Source of the DNA: Amycolatopsis sp. CA-230715
Lineage (GTDB): Bacteria > Actinomycetota > Actinomycetes > Mycobacteriales > Pseudonocardiaceae
DNA: 64,000 nucleotides
Assembly: GCF_018736145.1 (NCBI RefSeq)
Contig: NZ_CP059997.1
Location: forward strand, 2,913,501-2,977,500
Reading direction: 5' to 3'
This document shows positions 1 through 7,908 of this stretch, one piece after another (position 1 is the first letter of the stretch; each line of letters starts with the position of its first letter). Both the position numbers and the translations under genes were made by a program. A model generated the notes under the pieces. The model was not told the DNA's origin. It saw only the letters and a list, made by a program, of their open reading frames with translations, and ran no database searches.

Positions 1-1
1 G

Positions 2-877
2 GTCAACACCGGCGACGACGTGTGGATGCACGGGCTCCGGATCTGTCCCGACCTCGACACCTGCATGTACACCCTCGGCGGCGGGATCGACACCGCCCGC
101 GGCTGGGGCCACGCGGGCGAGACGTGGACGGTCAAGGAGGAGCTCGCCGCCTACGGTGCCGAGCCGAGCTGGTTCGGGCTCGGCGACAAGGACATCGCCA
201 CGCACCTAATCCGCACGCGCATGCTGCGCGCGGGCTACCCGTTGTCGGCGGTGACCGAGGCGCTGTGCGACCGGTGGCAGCCGGGCGTGCGGCTGCTGCC
301 GATGTCGGACGACCGGGTGGAAACCCACGTCGTGGTCGACGACCCCGAGCAGCCGGATCAGGAGAAGGCGCTGCACTTCCAGGAGTGGTGGGTCCGCTAC
401 CGCGCCGAGCTGCCCGCGCGCTCGATCGTGCCGATCGGCGCCGACGAATCGGCACCGGGACCCGGCGTGGTGGACGCGATCACGCAGGCCGACGCGGTGC
501 TGCTCGCGCCGTCGAACCCGGTGGTCTCGGTCGGCACCGTGCTCTCGGTGCCCGGCGTGCGCGAAGCGCTGCGCAAGACCGCGGGCGGCGTCGTCGGCAT
601 CTCCCCCATCATCGGCGGGAAACCGTTGCGCGGCATGGCAGACGCGTGCCTCACCGCGATCGGGGTGGAGACCTCGGCGGAGGCCGTCGGGCGGCACTAC
701 GGCGCGCGGCAGACCACCGCGGACGGCGTGCTCGACGGCTGGCTCGTGCAGTCCGGCGAGTCCGCCGACGTGCCGGGCGTCGCGGTGCGCGCGGTACCCC
801 TTCTCATGTCCGATGTGGACGCCACCGCGGCCATGGCAAGGGCCGCACTCGAACTGTCCGGAGTGGACGTTGCCTGA
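2..877 (+). CDS. fbiA: FbiA/CofD phospho-(enol)lactate transferase, 5' end cut off by window
   Basis: The frame is open from the first bases of the window (VNTGDDVWMHG), so the true start lies upstream; about 40 residues are missing if it has the usual ~330 aa. The motifs NTGDD, the PDLDTCMYTLGG segment and the later VLLAPSNPVVSVGT segment are typical of the CofD/FbiA family. In actinobacteria this cytosolic enzyme joins Fo to the enolpyruvyl-phosphate moiety of EPPG, giving dehydro-F420-0 (family knowledge). It is first in a tightly packed run with fbiB, which starts inside its last codons, so the two are almost certainly co-transcribed and translationally coupled. Confidence 0.95.
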   Translation, partial: VNTGDDVWMHGLRICPDLDTCMYTLGGGIDTARGWGHAGETWTVKEELAAYGAEPSWFGLGDKDIATHLIRTRMLRAGYPLSAVTEALCDRWQPGVRLLPMSDDRVETHVVVDDPEQPDQEKALHFQEWWVRYRAELPARSIVPIGADESAPGPGVVDAITQADAVLLAPSNPVVSVGTVLSVPGVREALRKTAGGVVGISPIIGGKPLRGMADACLTAIGVETSAEAVGRHYGARQTTADGVLDGWLVQSGESADVPGVAVRAVPLLMSDVDATAAMARAALELSGVDVA

Positions 878-2228
878 ACAGACCCCGCTGTCCGACCACG
901 CGGCACCCCGTATCGAGATCCTGCCGGTCGAAGGCCTGCCGGAGTTCCGGCCGGGCGCCGACCTGACCGGGGCGATCGCCTCGGCCGCGCCGTGGCTGCG
1001 CTCCGGTGACGTGCTGGTGGTGACCAGCAAGATCGTCTCCAAGGCCGAGGGCAGGCTCGTCACCGTGCCGGAAGACCCCGAAGCGCGCGACGCCGCACGC
1101 CGCAAGCTCGTCGAGGAAGAAGCGGTCAGGGTGATCGCCAGGATCGCGCGGACGATGATCACCGAAAACCGGCTCGGCATCGTGCAGGCCGCGTCCGGTG
1201 TGGACGCGTCCAATGTGGCCGGGAACGAGGTGGCGCTGCTGCCAGCCGACCCGGACGCGAGCGCGCTGGCGCTGCGCAACGGGTTGCGCGAGCGGCTCGG
1301 CGTGGAGATCGCGGTCGTGGTCACCGACACCATGGGCAGGGCGTGGCGGATCGGGCAGACCGACGCCGCGATCGGGGCCAGCGGGCTGCGGGTGCTGCAC
1401 GCCTACGCGGGCGCGGTGGACGAGCAGGGCAACGAGCTCGCGGTGACCGAGGTGGCGATCGCCGACGAGCTGGCCGCCGCGGCAGATCTGGTGAAGGGCA
1501 AGCTCGGCGGTACCCCGGTGGCCGTGGTGCGCGGGTTCGACATCGTCGACGACGGTTCGACCGCGCGGAAGCTGGTGCGCCCGGTCGAAGAGGACCTGTT
1601 CCGGCTCGGCACGAACGAGGCACTGGCGCAGGGCAGGCGCGAGGCGGTGCTCACCCGCCGCTCGGTGCGCGCGTTCAGCGAGTCCGAAGTGGACCCCGAG
1701 ACGATGCGCCGCGCGATCGGCGCGGCGCTCACCGCGCCCGCACCGCACCACACGCGCCCGGTCCGGTTCGTCTGGCTGCGCGATCCCGCGAAGCGGAAGG
1801 CGCTGCTGACCGCGATGCGGGAGTCGTGGCGCGCCGACCTCTCCGGTGACGAGTTCACCGAGGAGCAGATCGAAAAACGGCTCAGCAGGGGCGATATCCT
1901 CTTCGACGCGCCGGAGGTGGTGATCCCGTTCCTGGTCCCCGAGGGCGCGCACACCTACCCCGACGTGCGGCGCAACGCTTGCGAGCACACGATGTTCACC
2001 GTCGCCGCGGGTGCCGCCGTGCAGGGCCTGCTGGTGGCGCTCGCCGCCGAGGGCGTCGGCTCGTGCTGGATCGGCTCGACGATCTTCGCCGCGGACCTGG
2101 TGCGCGAGCAGCTCGGCCTCGGCGCGGACTGGGAACCGCTCGGCGCCGTCGCGATCGGACACCCCGTCGACGGCCCGCCCGCGCTCCGCGGTCCGCGCGA
2201 GCTGGCGGAAGGACTGGTGGAGCTGTGA
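870..2228 (+). CDS. fbiB: FbiB bifunctional F420 ligase/dehydro-F420-0 reductase
   Basis: Cytosolic enzyme that reduces dehydro-F420-0 and adds gamma-linked glutamates to make mature coenzyme F420. The N-terminal part (about residues 1-245, IEILPVEGLPEF, VVVTSKIVSKAEGR) is the CofE-type glutamyl ligase. The C-terminal part, from about residue 260 (TRRSVRAFSESEVD), is the FMN-binding nitroreductase-like domain found in actinobacterial FbiB. I chose TTG at 870 because GGAG at 860-863 sits six bases upstream and the protein then begins just before the conserved IEILPV segment, giving 452 aa, close to the M. tuberculosis length. An ATG at 813 in the same frame lies deep inside fbiA and is less likely. 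It overlaps fbiA by 8 bases and the Nudix gene by 4. Confidence 0.95.
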   Translation: MPEQTPLSDHAAPRIEILPVEGLPEFRPGADLTGAIASAAPWLRSGDVLVVTSKIVSKAEGRLVTVPEDPEARDAARRKLVEEEAVRVIARIARTMITENRLGIVQAASGVDASNVAGNEVALLPADPDASALALRNGLRERLGVEIAVVVTDTMGRAWRIGQTDAAIGASGLRVLHAYAGAVDEQGNELAVTEVAIADELAAAADLVKGKLGGTPVAVVRGFDIVDDGSTARKLVRPVEEDLFRLGTNEALAQGRREAVLTRRSVRAFSESEVDPETMRRAIGAALTAPAPHHTRPVRFVWLRDPAKRKALLTAMRESWRADLSGDEFTEEQIEKRLSRGDILFDAPEVVIPFLVPEGAHTYPDVRRNACEHTMFTVAAGAAVQGLLVALAAEGVGSCWIGSTIFAADLVREQLGLGADWEPLGAVAIGHPVDGPPALRGPRELAEGLVEL

Positions 2229-2755
2229 CCCTCCGCGAAGACGCACTGTCCACTTTGGCGCGCTGGCGGCCGTCGTCGGCAGGCCAGGAATCGCTTCGGC
2301 AGGCGTTCACCGGATTCCTGCTGGCGCGCGAGGACTCGTGCGCGAGGTCGTGCGAGGCCGGGCACCTGACCGCGTCGGCGGTGCTGCTCGACGCGGACGG
2401 CGAGCGGGTCCTGCTGACGCTGCACCCCAGGGTGGGGCGCTGGCTCCAGCTCGGCGGGCACTGCGAACCCGAGGACACCACGCTGGCCGGTGCCGCGCTG
2501 CGTGAGGCGCGCGAAGAGTCCGGAATGGACGGTCTGCGGATCGACCAGGAGCCGGTGCACCTCGACGTGCACCCGGTCACCTGCTCGCTCGGCAAGCCGA
2601 CCAGGCACTTCGACGTCCGGTTCACCGTGCGGGCGCCGCGCGGGGCGGAGCCGGTGCGCAGCGACGAGTCCGACGACCTGCGCTGGTGGCCGCTCGGCGG
2701 GCTCCCCTCGGGCTCGGAAGACCTCGGTGAACTCATGGCGCTGGCGACGTCGTGA
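2225..2755 (+). CDS. Nudix hydrolase
   Basis: 176-aa Nudix-fold pyrophosphohydrolase; substrate unknown. The Nudix helix lies at about residues 77-101: GGHCEPEDT followed by LREAREESGM, so the REx2EE core is intact. The spacing and first glutamate of the canonical box (Gx5Ex7REUxEExGU) are not perfectly kept, as in other members that begin GGHxE. GTG at 2225 overlaps the fbiB stop as GTGA, indicating translational coupling to F420 synthesis. Because it follows fbiB directly, a housekeeping role toward nucleotides or flavin/F420-related phosphates is possible, but that is inference. Confidence 0.9.
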   Translation: MTLREDALSTLARWRPSSAGQESLRQAFTGFLLAREDSCARSCEAGHLTASAVLLDADGERVLLTLHPRVGRWLQLGGHCEPEDTTLAGAALREAREESGMDGLRIDQEPVHLDVHPVTCSLGKPTRHFDVRFTVRAPRGAEPVRSDESDDLRWWPLGGLPSGSEDLGELMALATS

Positions 2756-3111
2756 TCGTCGGCTACGACCCGGCGTCCCCGGTACCGCCCTACGAACAAG
2801 TCCGATCAGGACTCGCGAACCGGATCAACGACGGCTCGCTCGCGGTGGGCGCGAAACTGCCGACCGTGCGCGGGCTCGCCGGGGAACTCGGCATCGCGCC
2901 GAACACCATCGCGCGCGCCTACCGCGAACTCGAAGAAGCGGGGCTGATCGAGACACGGGGCAGGGCGGGCAGCTTCGTCGGCGCGTCCGGCGACGAGACC
3001 AGGCAGCGCGTCAAGCAGGCCGCCGGTGACTACGCGGACACCGTGCGTGGCCTGGGGATTCCGGCCGACGAGGCGCTCGCGATCGTGAAGGCCGCGCTCG
3101 AACGGTCCTGA
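2752..3111 (+). CDS. Short GntR-family (YtrA-like) transcriptional regulator
   Basis: 119-aa protein with a single winged helix-turn-helix at about residues 10-75 (PPYEQVRSGLANRI, LPTVRGLAGELGIAPNTIARAYRELEEAGLIETR). There is no large effector-binding domain; only about 40 residues follow, as in the YtrA subfamily of GntR repressors. GTG at 2752 overlaps the Nudix stop by 4 bases, so it is the last gene of the fbiA-fbiB-Nudix-GntR run. YtrA-type regulators often control neighbouring membrane or ABC genes. Here the next genes are small membrane proteins, which makes them possible targets (inference). Confidence 0.9.
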   Translation: MIVGYDPASPVPPYEQVRSGLANRINDGSLAVGAKLPTVRGLAGELGIAPNTIARAYRELEEAGLIETRGRAGSFVGASGDETRQRVKQAAGDYADTVRGLGIPADEALAIVKAALERS

Positions 3112-3199
3112 ATGGATTCGCCCGCCCGGATTCGCCCGTTCGGGTAAAGGCGCGGGCCGCCGCGGGTTATGGTGTGCGCGCACGGAAGGGAGGCAGCGC

Positions 3200-3721
3200 A
3201 TGCCTTTGGGGTTCGGCACCCGGGTCCACATCCACACCGGCGGCGGCGGAGACGGCTCCGGTGGCTGGTGGGTGCTCGGCATCATCGCCGCGATCGTGAT
3301 CATCTGCGTCATCGTCGGCTTGGTCAAAGCACACAACAAGAACAAGGCGGAGGGCTTCCCCGGCACGCCCGGCTTCGGTCCGAACGGGCCGGTCCCCGGT
3401 GGGCCGGTGCCGCCGCCTCCCGGTGGTTTCGGCGAGCCCGGCCCCGGCGCGTTCGCCCAGCAGCCGCAGGGCTTCTCGGCGCCGCAGCCCGGTGGCTTCC
3501 CGCAGTCTGGTGGTTTCCCCCAGCAGGGTGCCCCGCAGCCCGCGATGGCGCCCCCGCCCGCCGGTGCGCCGTCCGGTGGTTTCCCGCAGCAGGGCGGTTT
3601 CCCGCCGCCTTCCGGTGGTTTCCCGCAGCAGGGGTTCCCGGGTGGTCAGCCCGGCTACCCGCAGGGGCCCCAGCAGGGCTTCCCGCCGCCGGGCCCGCCG
3701 CAGCAACCCCCTCGCTGGTAA
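3200..3721 (+). CDS. Small membrane protein with Gly/Pro/Gln-rich cytosolic or exported tail
   Basis: 173 aa. One hydrophobic segment at about residues 22-42 (GGWWVLGIIAAIVIICVIVGL) is followed by KAHNKNKAEG and then a long low-complexity tail built from GGFPQQG / PSGGFPQ units. The start ATG has GGGAGG about seven bases upstream. No known domain is visible. It is first of three consecutive genes with one transmembrane helix and a proline/glutamine-rich tail, so it may be a disordered membrane-anchored scaffold. Function unknown. Confidence 0.8.
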   Translation: MPLGFGTRVHIHTGGGGDGSGGWWVLGIIAAIVIICVIVGLVKAHNKNKAEGFPGTPGFGPNGPVPGGPVPPPPGGFGEPGPGAFAQQPQGFSAPQPGGFPQSGGFPQQGAPQPAMAPPPAGAPSGGFPQQGGFPPPSGGFPQQGFPGGQPGYPQGPQQGFPPPGPPQQPPRW

Positions 3722-3724
3722 GCC

Positions 3725-3910
3725 ATGGGCTTCTCGATCCTGTCGCTCGCCATCATCGTGGTGCTGCTCGTCGTCATCGCCGTGCTGGCGACGCAGCTCT
3801 CCTCGGCGAAGAAGAAGCTGCGCGGTCAGTACCCGCCGCGGCCCTTCCCGCCGCAGGGCGGGCCGTATCCGCCGCAAGTTGGGCCGTACCCACCGCAGCA
3901 GCGCTGGTAG
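3725..3910 (+). CDS. 61-aa single-pass membrane protein with PYPPQ tail
   Basis: Very small protein: transmembrane helix at residues 3-24 (FSILSLAIIVVLLVVIAVLAT), a Lys-rich cytosolic boundary (SSAKKKLRG), then repeats GGPYPPQ / GPYPPQ ending in QQRW. It begins 3 bases after the previous stop and the same helix-plus-tail plan recurs in the flanking genes, so it is likely a real member of a three-gene unit despite its size. No function can be assigned. Confidence 0.65.
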   Translation: MGFSILSLAIIVVLLVVIAVLATQLSSAKKKLRGQYPPRPFPPQGGPYPPQVGPYPPQQRW

Positions 3911-3937
3911 CCCCCGACCCGAAACCGATGAGGGCCG

Positions 3938-4222
3938 ATGTTCGACTCGCTGCAACCGTGGCACGTGTTCGTGGTGATCGCGCTGATCGCGGTCGTCGTC
4001 ATCGCACTGACGATCGCGAAGCGCAGGCGCGAGGCCCAGCAGCGGCGGTACCGGGAACAGCAGGCGCGGGGGTATCCGCAGCAGCAGTACCCCGGGCCCG
4101 CGCAGTTCCCGCAGCAGCAGTACCCGCCGGGACAAGGCGGCCCCTACCCACCGCAGGCCGGGCAGTACCCCCAGCAGGGCGGGCCGTACCCACCCCAGCA
4201 GTACCCACCGCAGCAGCCTTGA
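3938..4222 (+). CDS. Single-pass membrane protein with Tyr/Pro/Gln-rich repeat tail
   Basis: 94 aa. Transmembrane helix at about residues 9-28 (VFVVIALIAVVVIALTIA), then the strongly basic KRRREAQQRRYREQQARG and a tail of QQQYPGP, GGPYPPQ and QYPQQGGPYPPQ units. It resembles the preceding 61-aa protein in plan and repeat unit, suggesting local duplication and divergence. Similar YPPQ repeats also occur at the end of the PH-domain protein at 61353-61967. Function unknown; the repeats could mediate weak multivalent contacts (inference). Confidence 0.75.
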   Translation: MFDSLQPWHVFVVIALIAVVVIALTIAKRRREAQQRRYREQQARGYPQQQYPGPAQFPQQQYPPGQGGPYPPQAGQYPQQGGPYPPQQYPPQQP

Positions 4223-4243
4223 TCCCGTGTCCCGGAAAGCGAG

Positions 4244-5140
4244 TTACATCGCGCGGTAGTCGCGGATCGGGTAGCGCGGGCCGTACCTCGGGCGCGAGAA
4301 CCCGGCGGCCTCCAGGTACCGGACGGCGCGCTGCCGTTGCGGTGCGTAGGGCGCGAGCACTTCCTGGAGTCCGGCGTCGTCGAGCGGCGCGCCGACGAGC
4401 GCGTGGCCGACCACGGTCGGGATGTGGAAGTCGCCGAAGCTGACCGCGTCCGGGTCGCCCCACGCCCGCTGCGCCACCTCCGCGGCGGTCCAGACGCCGA
4501 TGCCCGGCACCTTCCGCAGCCACGCTCTTCCTTGCGCGCCACGGGTTTCGCCCGCCTTCTCCAGCCGGTGCGCCACCTGCGCGGCGAACACGAGCGTCCG
4601 GCGCCGCGTCAGGTCCACCCCCGCCCTGTGCCATTTCCAGTCCACAATGGACATGATCGCGCGCGGCGCCGGCGGCACGCGGAGCCAGTCCGGTGCCGGG
4701 CCGGGCGCCGGTTCGCCGTACCAGCGGCACAGCTCGCGCCACGACCGCCGCGCTTCGATCCCGGTGACCTTCTGCTCCAGCACCGCGGGCACCAGCGCGT
4801 CCCACACCCGCCCGCTCGACCCGAGCCGCAACGAAGGCAGCGCCTGCCGCGCGGCGGCCACCGCGTCGTGGTGCGCGACGAACCCGGTGTCGTCGTCCTC
4901 CGCGCCGAGCAGGGCGGGCAACCCGTCGAGCAGCCGGTCCGCGCCCTGGCCCCACGCCTGCGCTTCGACCTCGCCGTCGGCGAACCGGCGCAGCGCCATC
5001 GTGCCAGGGCCGTCGGCGGTGTTCCCCGCGAACCACGCGACACCGCGCTCGTCCCGCCGGAAATGCGGGTCGCCTTTGCCCCGCTGGTGCGGGGAAAGCA
5101 CCTGCGCGAGATCGAGCGCGAACGGCGGCCGGTAGCGCAT
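4244..5140 (-). CDS. AlkA-type DNA-3-methyladenine glycosylase family protein
   Basis: 298-aa HhH-GPD superfamily base-excision repair glycosylase. The helix-hairpin-helix is clear at about residues 207-239 (LRKVPGIGVWTAAEVAQRAW, then DPDAVSFGD), and the Asp near the end of this block is the expected catalytic residue. I take ATG at 5140 (MRYRPPF), two bases after the manB stop; an upstream in-frame start at 5197 would overlap manB. Being directly downstream of manB on the same strand, it is probably co-transcribed with it, although the functions are unrelated. Confidence 0.9.
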   Translation of the reverse strand: MRYRPPFALDLAQVLSPHQRGKGDPHFRRDERGVAWFAGNTADGPGTMALRRFADGEVEAQAWGQGADRLLDGLPALLGAEDDDTGFVAHHDAVAAARQALPSLRLGSSGRVWDALVPAVLEQKVTGIEARRSWRELCRWYGEPAPGPAPDWLRVPPAPRAIMSIVDWKWHRAGVDLTRRRTLVFAAQVAHRLEKAGETRGAQGRAWLRKVPGIGVWTAAEVAQRAWGDPDAVSFGDFHIPTVVGHALVGAPLDDAGLQEVLAPYAPQRQRAVRYLEAAGFSRPRYGPRYPIRDYRAM

Positions 5141-5142
5141 GC

Positions 5143-6222
5143 TCAGGCGTCGCTGGAGAACCGGATGGCACCGTCGGGCAGTTCGATGCCCGGCCACACC
5201 CTGGCGCCGTCGAGCAGTTCGCAGCGCGCGCCGACCGAGGCCCCGTCACCGAGCACGACTCCGCTCACCCGAGCGCCCGCACCGACCTTCGCGCCCGCGC
5301 CGAGCACCGAGCGCTCGACCACCGCGCCTTCGCCGATCGACGCGCCGTCGAACAGCACCGAGCCGGAAACCCGCGCGCCCGCACCGATCGAAGCACCGGC
5401 GCCGACCGCGGACCCACCGTCCACTTCGGCGTCACCGGCGACGCGCGCGCCGTCGAGAACCAGGGACTTCCCCGTTTCGCCCGGCAGTGCCGAAGTCGGG
5501 GCGAGGCCGCGGACGAGATCGGCCGAGCCGCGGACGAACGCCTCCGGGGTGCCCACGTCGAGCCAGTACGACGAGTCGACGTACCCGTGGATGTGCGCGC
5601 CGGACGCGAGCAGGCCGGGGAACGTCTCGCGCTCCACCGAAACCGGGCGTCCCGCCGGAATGGACTCGATCACCGAACGCCGGAACACGTAGCACCCGGC
5701 GTTGATCTGGTCGGTCGGCGGGTCGGGGATCTTCTCCAGGAACTCCAGCACCCTGCCGGAAGAATCGGTCGGCACCGAACCGAAGCGGCTCGGGTCCTCG
5801 ACGCGCTGCAGGTGCAGGGTCACGTCCGCGCCGCTGCTCCGGTGCGTGCGCACCAGTTCGCCGAGATCGGCGCCAGCGAGGATGTCGCCGTTGAAGATCA
5901 CCGCGTCGTCTGCGCGCAGCCTGCCCAGCACGTTCCGGATCGCGCCCGCGGTGTCGAGCGGCTCGTCCTCCACGACGTACTCGATTTCGAGGCCGAGCGA
6001 CTCCCCGTCGCCGAAGAAGTCCTCGAAGACTTCCGCACGGTAGCTCGTGCCGAGCACCACGTGCCGGAACCCGGCCGCGCCGATGCGCGACAGGAGGTGG
6101 CTCAGGAACGGCACCCCCGCGGTCGGCAGCATCGGCTTCGGCGCGGACAGCGTGAGCGGGCGGAGGCGGGTTCCCTTGCCCCCGACGAGCACCACCGCGT
6201 CGGCGGGCTGGTCCGATGTCAT
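5143..6222 (-). CDS. manB: Mannose-1-phosphate guanylyltransferase (ManB/Rv3264c type)
   Basis: Makes GDP-mannose from GTP and mannose-1-phosphate for lipomannan, PIM and glycoprotein mannosylation. The N-terminal nucleotidyltransferase domain has the signature GGKGTRLRPLT at residues 14-24, KPMLP and the FNGDIL metal-binding Asp. The C-terminal third (about 260-350) is a left-handed beta-helix of hexapeptide repeats (GAGASIGAGARVSGSVL). ATG at 6222 has an AGAGGA ribosome site about seven bases upstream and gives 359 aa, the same length as the M. tuberculosis protein. It lies in the conserved order between fbiAB and wbbL. A sugar-1-phosphate nucleotidyltransferase of other specificity cannot be excluded from sequence alone. 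Confidence 0.9.
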   Translation of the reverse strand: MTSDQPADAVVLVGGKGTRLRPLTLSAPKPMLPTAGVPFLSHLLSRIGAAGFRHVVLGTSYRAEVFEDFFGDGESLGLEIEYVVEDEPLDTAGAIRNVLGRLRADDAVIFNGDILAGADLGELVRTHRSSGADVTLHLQRVEDPSRFGSVPTDSSGRVLEFLEKIPDPPTDQINAGCYVFRRSVIESIPAGRPVSVERETFPGLLASGAHIHGYVDSSYWLDVGTPEAFVRGSADLVRGLAPTSALPGETGKSLVLDGARVAGDAEVDGGSAVGAGASIGAGARVSGSVLFDGASIGEGAVVERSVLGAGAKVGAGARVSGVVLGDGASVGARCELLDGARVWPGIELPDGAIRFSSDA

Positions 6223-6306
6223 GTAAAGATCCTCTCCGTCCACCCGGCAAATCCCCACGTTCCACCGCGGCACCGCGCGACATGCCGCGAAGAACGGCGA
6301 GAAACG

Positions 6307-6336
6307 CTGACGGCAACGGCCTCAAGGGCCTACCCT
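6307..6336 (+). promoter_or_regulatory. Candidate vegetative promoter for the 6436 gene
   Basis: CTGACG at 6307-6312 and TACCCT at 6331-6336, 18 bases apart, resemble the actinobacterial sigma-A consensus (TTGACN and TANNNT). It lies in the 213-base gap between the divergent manB and the small gene at 6436. Position and spacing are good, but the -10 is imperfect. Confidence 0.35.
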
Positions 6337-6435
6337 AGGTGGTGGAAGCCTTCTCATCGGGAAGGCCCGGTAGTTCGAGGTAACAAGGTGGCCCCGGTCG
6401 GCGAGGGCCTCTGGTCGAGTCGGGAGGCCGAGGGG

Positions 6436-6864
6436 ATGGACCCCCGCGATCGTGCGGATGCCCAGCTTTCACGTGCGAGGGCCCGCGGCGCGTACGTCGT
6501 CACCTCCGACAACGCGACTTCGCCGATGGACTCGTCGAACACGCAGCAGATCCCGAGGTCGGTGGTCTCCGAGATCGACCGCTCCGACGATCCGGACACC
6601 ACCACGGTGCTGCCGTCGGAAATGATCGAGGCCGCGTCGCACCACCTCGCGAACGAGGAATCCACCGCGCGCCTGGAACGCGCGTCGCAGTCCCGCGACG
6701 CGCAGACCACGCCGTTGCCACAGCCGACGAAACCGCAACCGCGGCCGCGCCCCGCGCCGGGCAGGGACGGCGTCAGCAGCGTGAGCGGCGTGGTGCCGAC
6801 GACGACCCAGCCCGCCCCCGCGGACGGGCAGTCTGCGCTGTCCCGCCGCCTCGAAGGCCTGTGA
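6436..6864 (+). CDS. Conserved actinobacterial hypothetical protein
   Basis: 142 aa, hydrophilic, no membrane segment. The first half is compositionally normal (MDPRDRADAQLSRARARG, NATSPMDSSNTQQIPRSVV, TTTVLPSEMIEAASHHL); the second half is Pro/Gln/Thr-rich and probably disordered. ATG at 6436 is preceded by GAGG; an in-frame GTG at 6388 with its own GAGG is an alternative that would add 16 residues. I have the impression of a family conserved near manB in related genomes, but I cannot name a function. It is transcribed away from manB and toward the TetR gene. Confidence 0.75.
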   Translation: MDPRDRADAQLSRARARGAYVVTSDNATSPMDSSNTQQIPRSVVSEIDRSDDPDTTTVLPSEMIEAASHHLANEESTARLERASQSRDAQTTPLPQPTKPQPRPRPAPGRDGVSSVSGVVPTTTQPAPADGQSALSRRLEGL

Positions 6865-6868
6865 CCCG

Positions 6869-7411
6869 CTAGTTCCGGGGAAGCCGCGCGGCGAATCGCT
6901 CCAGCGCCGCGTCGACCCTGGCCGGGTCGGTCGCGGTCATCCGGTCCAGGACCAGCCCGCGCAGGGTGGCCACCACCAGCGTCGCCGCCGCCGGGTCGAA
7001 CCGGTCCGCGAGCACCGCGAGCCAGTCGTCCACCATGCCGCGCCCGCCGTCGGCGTAGTCGCCGGGATTCGTCATGGCGTCGGTGTAGACCTGGAAGAAC
7101 AGCCGCAGATACGGGATCTGCTCGGCGTCGGTGAGCCACGCCCAGATCAACCGGACCAGTTCGGCTGCCGACAGGTCGTGCTCGGCGAGGTACCCGGTGA
7201 GGCTTGCCCCGAGGCGGCGGCGCGCTTCGGCGAGCAGCTCGGAAACCAGCGTGCGCTTGCTGCCGAAGTCGTAGAGCAGCATGCGGGTGCTCGTGCCGAG
7301 CGCGGTGGCCATGGGCCGCAGGCTCAGCCCGGCGAGGCCGTGCGCGAGCACGTAGTCGGTGGCCTTCGCCAGCGTCGCAGCTCGGCGGCCGGGTTCCGGT
7401 GGTCTTGCCAC
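6869..7411 (-). CDS. TetR-family repressor
   Basis: 180-aa regulator. The N-terminal HTH spans about residues 8-55 (AATLAKATDYVLAHGLAGLSLRPMATALGTSTRMLLYDFGSKRTLVSELL), followed by an alpha-helical ligand-binding domain. GTG at 7411 has AGGA five to seven bases upstream; longer versions run into the intergenic operator. It is divergent from the membrane-protein gene at 7489, with a 21-bp inverted repeat between them, so it most likely represses that gene and itself. Ligand unknown. Confidence 0.9.
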   Translation of the reverse strand: MARPPEPGRRAATLAKATDYVLAHGLAGLSLRPMATALGTSTRMLLYDFGSKRTLVSELLAEARRRLGASLTGYLAEHDLSAAELVRLIWAWLTDAEQIPYLRLFFQVYTDAMTNPGDYADGGRGMVDDWLAVLADRFDPAAATLVVATLRGLVLDRMTATDPARVDAALERFAARLPRN

Positions 7412-7441
7412 GGACTTCCTCTCGACAGCTCCGGGGTACGA

Positions 7442-7462
7442 GTGCCACAGTATTAGTGACAC
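7442..7462. promoter_or_regulatory. Inverted-repeat operator for the divergent TetR/membrane gene pair
   Basis: GTGCCAC-AGTATTA-GTGACAC: two 7-base arms with one mismatch around a 7-base centre, lying midway between the divergent starts at 7411 and 7489. The A/T-rich centre is unusual for this genome. Size and position fit a TetR dimer site. Confidence 0.55.
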
Positions 7463-7488
7463 ACTCGTTTCATTAACTAGGGGGCGGC

Positions 7489-7908
7489 ATGTCCGAGCGG
7501 AACGGGGCCGCGATGCGGCTGTTGATGGGTGCCGACGCCGTGTGGGACGGTCTTCTCGGCCTCGCACTGCTCCTGCTGCCGGTGGCGGCGGTGTCGGACG
7601 CCGTTGGCTTCCCCGCCGTGCGCCCGTGGCCGGTTTACTGCGCGCTCGGTGTCGCGATGTTGGCGATGGCGCTCGTGCTCGCCAGAGCCGCGCGGGGCAT
7701 CGACACGGCCGCCGTGTGCAAGCTCGCCGCGCTGGGCAACGCCGCGGGCGTGGTCGTCGCGGTGGTGCTGGTGCTCGTGTTCGCCCTGCCCGCCGCGGTG
7801 ACGGTGGCGCTGCTCGTGGCCGCGTTCGTCACCGCGGTGTTCGCCGCGCTCGAAGCGGCCGCGCTCAGCGCGTTTCTAGCTTCAGCCGCGCCTTCAGGCC
7901 GAGCTTGA
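7489..7908 (+). CDS. Four-helix integral membrane protein
   Basis: 139 aa with four predicted transmembrane helices (about residues 18-36, 47-66, 78-100, 104-128), rich in Ala/Val/Leu, no catalytic motif visible. ATG at 7489 follows a GGGGGCGGC ribosome site. Its last 44 bases overlap the end of the convergent wbbL gene. The divergent TetR gene and shared operator make it the likely regulated target. It might be a small transporter or a stress membrane protein, but nothing in the sequence decides this. Confidence 0.8.
   Translation: MSERNGAAMRLLMGADAVWDGLLGLALLLLPVAAVSDAVGFPAVRPWPVYCALGVAMLAMALVLARAARGIDTAAVCKLAALGNAAGVVVAVVLVLVFALPAAVTVALLVAAFVTAVFAALEAAALSAFLASAAPSGRA

Noticed and set aside
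804..2246. Long minus-strand open frame opposite fbiB (480 codons), and many similar long antisense frames.
   Set aside because: Such frames are expected opposite genes with strong G/C third positions; their translations are Arg/Ala/His-rich and lack domains.
3169..4443. Long plus-strand frame over the small membrane protein genes and into the glycosylase gene.
   Set aside because: Composition is Arg/Pro/Ala-rich nonsense, and it conflicts with three small genes that have clear membrane helices.
6378..6400. GTAACAAGGTGGCCC resembles the conserved 3' region of 16S rRNA (GTAACAAGGTAGCC).
   Set aside because: The flanking bases do not match rRNA; no CCTCC-type 3' end or further rRNA follows. 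Chance similarity.
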